Shown here piece after piece: positions 1-6,858 of a DNA stretch of 13,002 nt; positions within the stretch are counted from its first letter, which is position 1, and each line of letters begins with the position of its first letter. The stretch lies in NCBI GenBank assembly GCA_032117095.1, contig JAULZZ010000040.1:1-13002 (forward strand), read 5' to 3'. The stretch is from REEB470 sp032117095 (GTDB lineage Bacteria; Bacillota; Bacilli; Paenibacillales; YIM-B00363). The notes beneath the pieces were generated by a model that worked only from the letters and a program-made list of their open reading frames with translations, was not told the DNA's origin and did not search any database. The position numbers were made by a program, and so were the translations under genes.

Positions 1-40
1 TAAGAACTTTCCTGAAAAATGTTGCAAATAAACGGGAATT

Positions 41-457
41 CTAAAAAATATTGACGTTTTCTAAAAAATAACCTGTCATCACTGATTCATCCGTACTCCA
101 GAACATTCGCTTAACCTGTTGACATTGCTTTTGAAACATGTGAATCACCAAAGACTCCAACGTGTCGTTTGATCGCTTATAGGGTGCTACGGTCTGTTGC
201 TGAAACTCTCCGTTACGATCTCGAGGGATTTTTAGTTGTAGATCTCCATATTCCGTATGCAATGTACGACCATACACACCGTTTCTGGAATTGCCTGAAT
301 TTACGCCAATGCGATCGTACTTTTCATATGCTAAGAACGCTGTGAGCTCTGTTTGTAGCAGTTGGTTTATTGCTGACTCCAAGTGACTGCGAAATACTTC
401 CGTAATATCTTGTTTCGTGACTAGAGCTTGAATCAGATCTGTAGTAAGATGGTTCAT
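41..457 (-). pseudogene. IS256-family transposase, N-terminal fragment, frameshifted
   Basis: The first 110 or so residues match the N-terminal domain of IS256/mutator-type DDE transposases. Recognisable signatures are LTAFLAYEKYDR (residues 39-49 area), NSGNSRNGVYGRT (53-65) and IPRDRNGEFQQQT (77-89). After residue 110 (VIHMFQK, base 128) the sequence stops resembling the family. Adding one base there restores AMSTG, then a stop, then ANVLEYG, then a stop; this fits the expected continuation of the family (K-G-M-S-T-x-E-I-A-x-x-L-E). The gene therefore suffered at least one single-base deletion plus nonsense changes, and the shown 138-residue frame ends in unrelated residues. An intact family member is about 400 residues, so the DDE catalytic core is absent here. 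A ribosome binding site (AGAGGG) precedes the ATG at 457. It should make no active transposase. Confidence 0.8.
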
Positions 458-480
458 GGGGAAGCCCTCTTTTCTGTGAA

Positions 481-1092
481 TTGTTTTCGCAACTCAATTC
501 TACCAGACGAAGGCTTCCTTTTCCATTTACACAAAATATTTTACGCTCTCTTGGTTGGATTCACTTGATTAGCAATTTAACGAACGAACTCGGTCCTAAC
601 CCTGATGTAACTAATGTAATCAATGGCACATACGAGTCAAAACCTCGTGAGAAGATTTACAGATTCGAAATGGTGAATCTAATCATAGGAATTAAAAGAA
701 CGAAACACAAAAATGCAAACCAATATGTTCAATGGATTAATAACAATTATGTTACTTATGAGATGATGCGCATTAGAGACGAAGTGTTCACTCTTCTTCA
801 AGTTTTCAAAAAACAACATGAAGAGTATTTAAACGTATATATCCCACAAACTATTAATGATATACTTTCTCTCACAGCAGATTATGTATGTTATCAACAT
901 CGATCCTGTAACCAAGGGAAACCAGGGGGCGGTATCGATTACAAAAAATTTCCTACCCACCTGTTAGAGATGTTCCCCGAACCTCAGTTCCGGAAATTCG
1001 CTGTTCTATTTTTAGAAAATATCTCTTGGGAGGAGCAAGCTGATACTTACCCGCCGGTTATATGGAAGTATTCTCCAAAAAAGAAAAAATAG
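481..1092 (+). CDS. Hypothetical protein, probably 5'-truncated by the IS insertion
   Basis: An open frame of 203 codons (TTG at 481, stop at 1090-1092) that I do not recognise. Its first 23 or so codons lie inside the IS end, so the native protein probably started upstream of the insertion. The genuine part likely begins near base 551 (residues GWIHLISNLTNEL onward). The composition is visibly more AT-rich than the neighbouring housekeeping genes, suggesting horizontally acquired DNA. The protein is soluble-looking, without a signal peptide or membrane segments, and has aromatic and charged stretches. A cluster with Cys-Tyr-Gln-His-Arg-Ser-Cys appears near residues 137-143, and the tail is lysine-rich (SPKKKK). 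No ribosome binding site supports the TTG. It ends 42 bases before a bidirectional terminator. It may be a relic rather than an expressed gene. Confidence 0.4.
   Translation: MFSQLNSTRRRLPFPFTQNILRSLGWIHLISNLTNELGPNPDVTNVINGTYESKPREKIYRFEMVNLIIGIKRTKHKNANQYVQWINNNYVTYEMMRIRDEVFTLLQVFKKQHEEYLNVYIPQTINDILSLTADYVCYQHRSCNQGKPGGGIDYKKFPTHLLEMFPEPQFRKFAVLFLENISWEEQADTYPPVIWKYSPKKKK
519..550 (-). repeat. Probable terminal inverted repeat of the IS256-type element
   Basis: Read on the minus strand, this stretch begins GAGAGCGTAAAATATTTTG and continues GTGTAAATGG. This is the AT-rich GTAAA...TTTTGTGTAAA style seen at ends of many IS256-family elements (from memory). It lies upstream of the transposase start, where the 5' end is expected. 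The partner end is not in the window, so the exact boundary cannot be fixed by comparison. Confidence 0.5.
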
Positions 1093-1128
1093 CCTCCTCT
1101 CCGTGAGCGCAGTCACCGCCTCGGTATC

Positions 1129-1164
1129 AAAAAACGACAGCGTCCCTTGGACGTTGCCGTTTTT
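1129..1164. terminator. Bidirectional rho-independent terminator
   Basis: An 11-bp stem (1135-1145 with 1149-1159; one G-U pair, one mismatch) with a 3-base loop is flanked by six A on the left (1129-1134) and five T on the right (1160-1164). It can therefore terminate both strands. It sits between the stop of the AT-rich ORF (plus) and the stop of prfB (minus, 1173), closing both convergent units. Confidence 0.8.
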
Positions 1165-1172
1165 CTTGTGGT

Positions 1173-2295
1173 TTATTTCCCCTGCAATTGACTGCGCAAA
1201 TACGCATGGATAAAGTCGTCGAGCTCGCCATCCATGACGGCATTGCCGTTGCCCGTCTCCACGCCCGTACGGTGATCTTTGACCATCGTATACGGATGGA
1301 ATACGTACGAGCGAATTTGACTGCCCCATGCATTGTCTGCATGCTCACCCCGTATTTGTTGCAATTCGCGTTGTTGTTCCGCCAGACGACGTTCAAACAG
1401 CTTGGAACGTAGCATGCGCATCGCTTGATCCCGATTGGAAATTTGGGAACGTTCGGACTGACAGGCAACAATAATGCCCGTAGGGAGATGGGTGAGCCGT
1501 ACGGCAGAATCCGTCTTATTAATGTGTTGCCCCCCTGCACCGCTCGAACGATACGTGTCCACTTTGAGGTCTTCGCTGCGAATGACAATGTCCGAGGTGT
1601 CTTCGTCAATCTCCGGCACAACATCACAAGAGGCAAACGACGTGTGCCTTCTCCCAGAGGCGTCGAACGGCGAAATGCGCACGAGCCGATGCACGCCTTT
1701 TTCTGCTTTGAGATACCCGTAGGCGTTATGCCCTTGCACGGAAAATGTGACACTTTTTATGCCCGCTTCATCGCCCGCCAAATAGTGCAGCACGTGCACC
1801 TTGTACCCGTGATCTTCCGCCCACCGCGTGTACATGCGGTACAACATTTGACACCAGTCTTGGGACTCTGTCCCCCCTGCCCCAGGATGCAATTCGACAA
1901 TCGCATGGCGCTGGTCGTAGGGGGAGTTTAGTAACAACGTATATTCAAAGTCGGTCAACGATTGGACAAGCTGTTCAACCGCTTGCGCCCATTCGTGTAC
2001 CGCCTGCCCCGCTGCCTCGCCTTCTTCTTGCAGTAACTCGTGCATCACGTGCAAATCTTCCTGTTCCTGCACCAACCGCTCATACGCACTGACGACAGAG
2101 CGGATCGCATGGAGCGCCTGAATCGTCTGTTGCGCCCGTGTGGCATCGTCCCAAAATTGGGGCTGCTCCATCTTCGCTTCGTAATCTTTTATTTGCTCTT
2201 GCTTGACATCGACGTCAAAGCGACCTCCGAATGTCGGCTAATTTTGTTGCCACGTCTTGCAACTGTTGGCGATACGTCGCCATGGAAATGATCAT
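1173..2295 (-). CDS. prfB: Peptide chain release factor 2 (RF2), programmed +1 frameshift
   Basis: Class I release factor that reads UGA and UAA and triggers peptidyl-tRNA hydrolysis at the ribosome. The gene is in two frames: 2295-2218 (26 codons starting at ATG 2295, ending CTT before an in-frame TGA) and 2216-1173 after a +1 slip, giving 373 residues, normal for RF2. In full-length numbering, the UGA-recognition tripeptide SPF is at about 208-210 (VRISPFDASGRRH) and the hydrolytic GGQ at about 254-256 (SGAGGQHINKTDSAVR). The start at 2295 is chosen because AGGTGG lies nine bases upstream; a second in-frame ATG at 2283 is too far from it. Only 38 bases separate it from secA upstream, so it is probably co-transcribed with hpf-secA. 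Transcription ends at the bidirectional terminator near 1135. Confidence 0.96.
2212..2230 (-). promoter_or_regulatory. prfB programmed +1 frameshift signal
   Basis: On the minus strand the sequence reads CGGAGGTCGCTTTGACGTC. It contains a Shine-Dalgarno-like CGGAGG, a three-base gap, then CTT TGA C. This is the classical RF2 autoregulation site. When RF2 is scarce, the ribosome pauses at TGA (2217-2215), the peptidyl-tRNA slips from CTT to TTT, and translation continues in the +1 frame with GAC (Asp). The downstream frame then gives normal RF2 sequence. Confidence 0.95.
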
Positions 2296-2333
2296 GTTGT
2301 GCGCCCACCTTCGAAAATAAATGTGTATGTCCG

Positions 2334-4838
2334 TTATCTCCCATGGCAATGTTTGAATTTTTTGCCACTCCCACACGGACATGGGTCATTTCGCCCCACT
2401 TTATTCATCTTGACCATCGGCCGCTTGATCACTGGTTTTTCCGACTCGATGGTCACGTGTTGCTCTCTGGCAATTTCTTCTCGCTCAACATTCGCTTCGA
2501 TGTTCGCTTTGAGGACATACGTCGCCACTTCTTCTTCGATCGCATGGACCATCTCTTCGAACATGGCAAACCCTTCAAATTGGTACTCGCGTAACGGGTC
2601 CGTCCCCCCGTATGCCCGCAGATGAATGCCTTGGCGAAGCTGGTCCATCGCATCAATATGGTCCATCCATTTGCTATCTACCGCACGCAAGACAATGACT
2701 TTTTCGATCTCCCGCATCATCTCTTCGGGCACTTTTGCTTCCCGCGCTTCATAGTATGCGCGCATCTTCGCTTGCAACAATTCCACGATTTCTTCGGGCT
2801 CTTTGCCTTCCAACGCTTGCACGGTTACGGTGTCTGGCTGGAGAAACGTCGTGTTCCCATAGTCCAAAATCGCTTGCAAGTTCCAATCCTCGGGCACTTC
2901 TGTCGCAGGACAATACGCTTTTACCGTGCGTTCGATCAACGGATCGATCATCGACAATACGATGCTACGAATGTTGTCGGCATGCAAAATTTCCCGCCGT
3001 TGTTTGTAAATAATCTCCCGCTGCTGGTTCATCACATCATCGTACTGCAACACGACTTTGCGTTGGTCGAAGTTGTTGCCCTCTACCCGTTTTTGGGCGG
3101 ACTCCACAGAACGCGTGATCATTTTGCTTTCGATCGGTTGATCTTCTTCGAACCCGAGTCGTTCTAACATCCCCATGACATTGTCTGCCCCAAACCGCCG
3201 CATGAGTTCGTCTTGCAACGACAAATAAAACTGCGTCGAGCCTGGGTCGCCCTGCCGTCCTGCACGTCCGCGCAACTGGTTGTCGATGCGGCGGCTTTCG
3301 TGACGTTCCGTCCCGATAATATGCAGTCCGCCGAGTGCAACGACATTTTCGCCCAATACGATGTCCGTCCCCCGACCGGCCATGTTCGTTGCGATCGTGA
3401 CCGCTTTGTATTGCCCTGCGTTGGCGATGATCGCTGCCTCTTCGGCGTGGTACTTCGCATTGAGTACTTTGTGTGAAATGTTGCGTTTTTTGAGCATTTG
3501 GGACAGCAATTCGGAGCTTTCGATCGAGGTCGTCCCCACCAACACCGGCTGCCCCGTCTGATGCCGCGCGACGATTTCTTCCACAACCATCCGATATTTG
3601 CTCGCAACCGTCTTATAAATCACATCGGGCTTGTCTACGCGAATCATCGTACGATGCGTCGGAATCACCACGACGTCCAACCCGTAAATTTTCTTTAGCT
3701 CTTCTTCTTCCGTCTTCGCCGTCCCCGTCATCCCCGCTAATTTGCGATACATCCGAAAGTAATTTTGCAGGGTGATCGTCGCGAGCGTCATGCTCTCGTT
3801 TTGGACTTCGAGCCCTTCCTTCGCCTCAATGGCTTGGTGCAACCCATCACTGTACCGCCGCCCACTCATCAGACGCCCTGTAAATTCATCGACGATGACG
3901 ATTTCGTCTTCTTGGACGACGTAGTCCACTTCATGGCGCATGATGACGTGCGCTTTGAGTGCTTGCGAAATGTGGTGGTTTGTGACCACGTTGGCATAGT
4001 CGAATAAATTTTCGACGCCGAAAGCGCGTTCCGCTTTTGCTACCCCATTTTCCGTGAGCGAAACCGCGCGCAACTTCACATCGACCGTATAATCTTCGTC
4101 ACCGTTTAGCTGCTTTACAAATCGATCCGCAGCATAATACAGTGACGTGGATTTTTCGGCTTGTCCGGAGATGATGAGTGGCGTACGGGCTTCATCGATC
4201 AAGATCGAATCGACTTCGTCGATAAGGGCGTACTGCAATGGACGTTGGACGTTTTGTTCCTTGTAGACGACCATGTTGTCGCGTAGGTAGTCAAAGCCAA
4301 ATTCGCTGTTCGTCCCATACGTCACGTCACATTGATACGCTTCTTGCTTCTCCTCATGACTCATCCCCGATAAATTGACCGCTACGGTCATCCCCAAAAA
4401 CGTATAAATTTTGCCCATCTCTGTCGCATCGCGTGTCGCCAAATATTCGTTGACCGTGACCACGTGTACGCCTTTTCCCGCTAGCGCATTCAAATACACG
4501 GGCAGCGTACCGACAAGCGTCTTCCCTTCCCCTGTACGCATCTCGGCGACGTTGCCTTCGTGCAACACGATGCCCCCGAGCAACTGCACGTCATAATGCC
4601 GTTTTCCCAATGTCCGTTTGGCGGCTTCACGCACGACAGCAAACGCTTCGGGCAACAAATCTTCCAACGTTTCGCCGTCTGCAAGACGCGCTTGAAATTG
4701 TGGTGTTTTTGCACGCAACTGCGCGTCGTCAAGTGCCTCCATCTTCGGTTCTAGTGCGTTGATTTCTTCCACTTGGTATTGCATGCGTCGAATGGTCCGA
4801 TCGTTGGTCCCGAACAGTTTCAAAATTCGCCCCAGCAT
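2334..4838 (-). CDS. secA: Preprotein translocase ATPase SecA
   Basis: Motor ATPase that drives unfolded preproteins through the SecYEG channel, acting at the inner face of the membrane. The 834 residues are close to the 841 of Bacillus subtilis SecA. Visible motifs are Walker A (MRTGEGKT, about 100-107), the DEAD-like DEVD (207-210) followed by SILIDEARTPLIISG, the helicase-type motif with GRAGRQGDPGS, and the C-terminal zinc-binding tail with C820, C822, C831 and H832 (CPCGSGKKFKHCH) that contacts SecB or the ribosome in the family. The ATG at 4838 follows AAGGGGGTAGG by a good spacing. It lies 45 bases downstream of hpf and 38 bases upstream of prfB, the arrangement common in Firmicutes. 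No second-type SecA features are seen. I see no frameshift or missing motif. Confidence 0.98.
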   Translation of the reverse strand: MLGRILKLFGTNDRTIRRMQYQVEEINALEPKMEALDDAQLRAKTPQFQARLADGETLEDLLPEAFAVVREAAKRTLGKRHYDVQLLGGIVLHEGNVAEMRTGEGKTLVGTLPVYLNALAGKGVHVVTVNEYLATRDATEMGKIYTFLGMTVAVNLSGMSHEEKQEAYQCDVTYGTNSEFGFDYLRDNMVVYKEQNVQRPLQYALIDEVDSILIDEARTPLIISGQAEKSTSLYYAADRFVKQLNGDEDYTVDVKLRAVSLTENGVAKAERAFGVENLFDYANVVTNHHISQALKAHVIMRHEVDYVVQEDEIVIVDEFTGRLMSGRRYSDGLHQAIEAKEGLEVQNESMTLATITLQNYFRMYRKLAGMTGTAKTEEEELKKIYGLDVVVIPTHRTMIRVDKPDVIYKTVASKYRMVVEEIVARHQTGQPVLVGTTSIESSELLSQMLKKRNISHKVLNAKYHAEEAAIIANAGQYKAVTIATNMAGRGTDIVLGENVVALGGLHIIGTERHESRRIDNQLRGRAGRQGDPGSTQFYLSLQDELMRRFGADNVMGMLERLGFEEDQPIESKMITRSVESAQKRVEGNNFDQRKVVLQYDDVMNQQREIIYKQRREILHADNIRSIVLSMIDPLIERTVKAYCPATEVPEDWNLQAILDYGNTTFLQPDTVTVQALEGKEPEEIVELLQAKMRAYYEAREAKVPEEMMREIEKVIVLRAVDSKWMDHIDAMDQLRQGIHLRAYGGTDPLREYQFEGFAMFEEMVHAIEEEVATYVLKANIEANVEREEIAREQHVTIESEKPVIKRPMVKMNKVGRNDPCPCGSGKKFKHCHGR

Positions 4839-4883
4839 TGAAACCTACCCCCTTACGAGAAGATGGAAAATCTCTTACGCACC

Positions 4884-5435
4884 TTATAACGCAGGCTCGA
4901 TCAACCCATATCGCCCATCCGCTCGCTTGTATACGACGTTCACCGCATGCGTATCCGTATTCTCAAACATATAAAACGTATGTCCGATCAAATTCATTTG
5001 GAGCACCGCTTCTTCCAAATCCATCGGCTTGAGCACAAACCTTTTGACTTTGACGACGTCAAATGACTCTTCCTCGTCGCCGTCGCCATGGATTGCCACT
5101 GCACTGCCCTCCACCGCGGTGTGCGCTGTCGCATCGTGTTTTAAGCGTCGATTTAGTCGGGTCTTGTGTTTGCGAATTTGCCGTTCAAGTTTTTCGGCGA
5201 CCAAATCGATCGAAGCGTACATATCCGCGGACTTTTCTTCCGCACGTAACGTCACCCCTTGAATGGGAATCGTCACTTCCACCGTATGCACCCCTTTGAC
5301 CACCGTGAGCGTGACTCTGATTTCTGTCTCGATCGGCTGTTCAAAAAACTTCTCCACGCGTCCAATTTTGCGCTCTGCATACTCCCGTAGTGCTTCCGTA
5401 ACCTCTACATTTTTCCCCCGAATGGATACATTCAT
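4884..5435 (-). CDS. hpf: Ribosome hibernation-promoting factor, long form
   Basis: Protein of 183 residues that binds idle 30S subunits and, in long-form members, dimerises 70S ribosomes into inactive 100S particles. The N-terminal domain (about 1-105, MNVSIRGKNVEVTEALREYAERKI...) is the RaiA/HPF fold. After a charged linker containing DGDEEES comes the C-terminal dimerisation domain (about 125-183, VKVKRFVLKPMDLEEAVLQM, then GHTFYMFEN and RADGRYGLIEP). The start at 5435 is preferred over the in-frame extension to 5489 because the protein aligns from MNVSIRG and AAAGGGGG precedes it. A terminator lies just upstream (5490-5520), so hpf needs its own promoter in the short space 5436-5490. A weak candidate is TTTTTT (5495-5490), 17 bases, TAATAT (5472-5467). 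It heads the hpf-secA-prfB block. Confidence 0.96.
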   Translation of the reverse strand: MNVSIRGKNVEVTEALREYAERKIGRVEKFFEQPIETEIRVTLTVVKGVHTVEVTIPIQGVTLRAEEKSADMYASIDLVAEKLERQIRKHKTRLNRRLKHDATAHTAVEGSAVAIHGDGDEEESFDVVKVKRFVLKPMDLEEAVLQMNLIGHTFYMFENTDTHAVNVVYKRADGRYGLIEPAL

Positions 5436-5489
5436 GGATGCGCACCCCCTTTTTTGATTGTTCCTTATATTACCATACAACCCCCTCAC

Positions 5490-5520
5490 AAAAAAAGTGC
5501 CCCCGTTCTATGGGAAGCAC
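5490..5520 (-). terminator. Rho-independent terminator of the cold-shock gene
   Basis: On the minus strand GTGCTTCC (5520-5513) pairs with GGGGGCAC (5504-5497) through an 8-base loop, with two G-U pairs. A run of seven T follows (5496-5490). It lies 57 bases after the stop of the cold-shock gene and isolates it from hpf. Confidence 0.75.
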
Positions 5521-5576
5521 ATTGTGTGACCTATGGGCAACTGCTTGCCGTTTCCCCCTGTCACAAAAACACGGAA

Positions 5577-5771
5577 TTACAGTTTTTGGACGTTCGCAGC
5601 TTGGGGCCCTCGCGCACCTTCGACGATATCGAATTCTACTGGCTGTCCTTCTTCTAGTGTTTTGAATCCCTCTTGTTGGATGGCCGTAAAATGAACGAAA
5701 ACATCGCCTTTTTCCGCCTCGATAAACCCGTATCCTTTTTCGGAGTTAAACCATTTTACTTTTCCTTGCAT
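5577..5771 (-). CDS. Cold-shock domain protein (CspB/CspA type)
   Basis: A 64-residue single cold-shock domain that binds single-stranded RNA and DNA as an RNA chaperone. Both nucleic-acid-binding motifs are intact: RNP1 as KGYGFIE (residues 12-18) and RNP2 as VFVHF (24-28). The start MQGKVKWFN is the canonical family start, and AAAAGGGG precedes it at an acceptable distance. It is a single-gene unit with its own promoter (5940-5968), a leader of about 160 nt and its own terminator. The paralogue (cspA, B, C or D) cannot be decided because the family is nearly uniform, so no symbol is given. Confidence 0.95.
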   Translation of the reverse strand: MQGKVKWFNSEKGYGFIEAEKGDVFVHFTAIQQEGFKTLEEGQPVEFDIVEGARGPQAANVQKL

Positions 5772-5933
5772 AATAGACGCATCCCCTTTTTACATTCGAT
5801 GTTGCGGACGAGAACGTCACCATGAACCATTGTCGTGCTTGTTGTAATGGATTCACTTCTTTTTCTCTATGTGGCTGTACGTCGTGTCCTGCACAATGAG
5901 GTTATCGGTATTTTGCGCCGTGGAGTGTATGTT
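5772..5933 (-). promoter_or_regulatory. Long 5' leader of the cold-shock mRNA (candidate thermosensor)
   Basis: If transcription starts about 7 bases after the -10 box, near 5933, the mRNA has about 160 untranslated bases before the ATG at 5771. This length matches the structured leaders known for cold-shock genes such as E. coli cspA. Within it ATTGTGC and a later GCACGACAAT can pair with a 3-base bulge, so a switchable fold is possible. No coding frame of note lies here. Leader length is inferred from the promoter, not observed. Confidence 0.45.
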
Positions 5934-5939
5934 TCTGGA

Positions 5940-5968
5940 AAAATAAATTTACGGTTTATTTGTGACAA
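5940..5968 (-). promoter_or_regulatory. Sigma-A-type promoter for the cold-shock gene
   Basis: Minus strand TTGTCA (5968-5963), a 17-base spacer, then TATTTT (5945-5940). The -35 matches five of six consensus bases and the -10 four of six. A 6-bp inverted repeat CTACAC-tccc-GTGTAG (5977-5992) lies just upstream of the -35 and could be a binding site. Confidence 0.6.
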
Positions 5969-6418
5969 CCCACCCCCTACACTCCCGTGTAGCGGGATGA
6001 TGCGCTTTGTTCGGGCGCTTTGAAAGCAAAAAAAGGGGGGGGTGGCCGAGGCGAAACGGCGTCCACCTTGCGCTGTGGCGATCATTATGACGTGAGACGT
6101 CCTCGTCCGTTGACGTGAAGAGCGACCTGCGTCGGTGCGCCGTTGTGCCTGCGTACCGCAAATTGGCACACCCGATCAAGCTACGAGCTGTGCGTCTTGT
6201 TCCTTATGCGCCAAAAAGGGTGTATAATAGATCAAATCGGTGTCGAAATGTGCCGAACGGTGTGTATTTTCGCTGGGTTCATGGGAATGCGTTGCTGCAT
6301 CTGCCTGCGGTGGGACACCCTATCTACATGGTACGCACATCGCCCCTCGCCGTCACACGGCAACAAGACGCACCAAATACGCTGAAAATTCAAATCCATG
6401 GCAAGGGGTTGCCCACGC
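5969..6418. other. Non-coding interval between the cold-shock gene and the Fe-S carrier
   Basis: No convincing gene in about 450 bases; the open frames lack ribosome binding sites and family resemblance. Contents: the inverted repeat 5977-5992; a homopolymer A7G8 tract (6028-6042); a hairpin GGTGGCCG/CGGC-gt-CCACC (6041-6067); a plus-strand TATAAT box (6223-6228); and small stems downstream, GGTG-gga-CACC near 6312-6322 and GCCGT-cac-ACGGC near 6350-6362. I found no tRNA, rRNA, tmRNA, RNase P or SRP RNA signature. Confidence 0.5.
6197..6228 (+). promoter_or_regulatory. Orphan plus-strand promoter-like sequence
   Basis: A perfect TATAAT (6223-6228). The upstream hexamer is poor: TTCCTT with a 17-base spacer (6200-6205), or TTGTTC with a 20-base spacer (6197-6202). 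No plus-strand gene follows. A transcript would run toward the 3' end of the convergent Fe-S carrier gene (stop 6419) and could be a small or antisense RNA. Chance occurrence is quite possible. Confidence 0.35.
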
Positions 6419-6775
6419 TCAACACTCCCCTGGGACGCCCGCTTCTTCTTTGGTGCGAAACGACGACCCACAGCCACACGTGGCGATTGCATTGGGGTTT
6501 TCGATCGTAAAGCCTCCCCCTAATGCGGTTTCTTTATAATCTACTTGTAAGCCGTTGACGTATTTCACGCTGTCTGCATCAATGACAATGCCCAAGCCTT
6601 GTTGGGTAAACACTTGGTCGTCTGCTTCGGCGTGCATCGCAATTTCCATTGCATACGTAAACCCACTGCATCCACCGGTTTGCACACGAATACGCAAAAA
6701 AGCATCTTGTAGCGCCTCCGCCTCCATCATCTCCAACACTTTCTGTGTCGCTACTAGGCTCACTTGAATGTTCAT
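6419..6775 (-). CDS. A-type iron-sulfur carrier (HesB/IscA/ErpA family)
   Basis: A 118-residue Fe-S cluster carrier that receives clusters from a scaffold and delivers them to target enzymes. The three conserved cysteines are present: C36 in TGGCSGFTY and C100 and C102 in TCGCGSSF. These ligate the cluster at the dimer interface in the family. The family body from MNIQVSLVATQKV to about residue 106 is intact, followed by a short tail with an extra terminal cysteine. GAAGGAGG stands 8 bases before the ATG, a strong ribosome binding site. It is divergent from mqnE, 83 bases apart, with its promoter at 6802-6830. MqnE is itself an Fe-S enzyme, so a functional link is plausible. IscA, ErpA and SufA cannot be told apart from sequence alone. 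The similar Bacillus protein is usually called YutM or ErpA-like. Confidence 0.93.
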   Translation of the reverse strand: MNIQVSLVATQKVLEMMEAEALQDAFLRIRVQTGGCSGFTYAMEIAMHAEADDQVFTQQGLGIVIDADSVKYVNGLQVDYKETALGGGFTIENPNAIATCGCGSSFRTKEEAGVPGEC

Positions 6776-6801
6776 TTGCGTGACCTCCTTCGTTTCTTTA
6801 T

Positions 6802-6830
6802 AGTATACACCGCTATAAACCGCTCAACAA
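6802..6830 (-). promoter_or_regulatory. Fe-S carrier promoter with embedded 15-base box
   Basis: Minus strand TTGTTG (6830-6825), a 17-base spacer, TATACT (6807-6802). The spacer and the edge of the -10 contain GGTTTATAGCGGTGT (6821-6807). This box recurs exactly upstream of ctaA (12305-12291) and with one change at 12371-12385. The box may be an operator shared by Fe-S and haem A genes. Because the space to mqnE is only 83 bases, a bound regulator could affect both directions. Confidence 0.6.
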
Positions 6831-6858
6831 GGGGATATTTTATAGAGGAGAGATCGTC

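Larger units (their letters stand above)
1..553 (-). mobile_element. Decayed IS256-family insertion sequence, one end present
   Basis: The region holds the N-terminal part of an IS256/mutator-type transposase on the minus strand. About 60-95 bases upstream of its start (plus coordinates 519-550) is a sequence resembling the terminal inverted repeats of IS256 elements, so the 5' end of the element lies near 550. The other end is outside the window or lost. The element is defective, because the transposase frame breaks near base 128 and further stops follow. I see no target duplication that could be matched, since only one end is visible. The AT-rich ORF to the right may be the interrupted host gene. 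Family assignment rests on protein resemblance recalled from memory. Confidence 0.75.

Noticed and set aside
4884..5489. N-terminally extended HPF starting at 5489
   Set aside because: The extra 18 residues do not fit the family, and the start at 5435 has a ribosome binding site and the canonical MNVSIRG beginning.
6115..6510. Plus-strand open frame of 131 codons opposite the 3' end of the Fe-S carrier gene
   Set aside because: No ribosome binding site, no family resemblance, and the overlapping part is the antisense of a clearly real gene.
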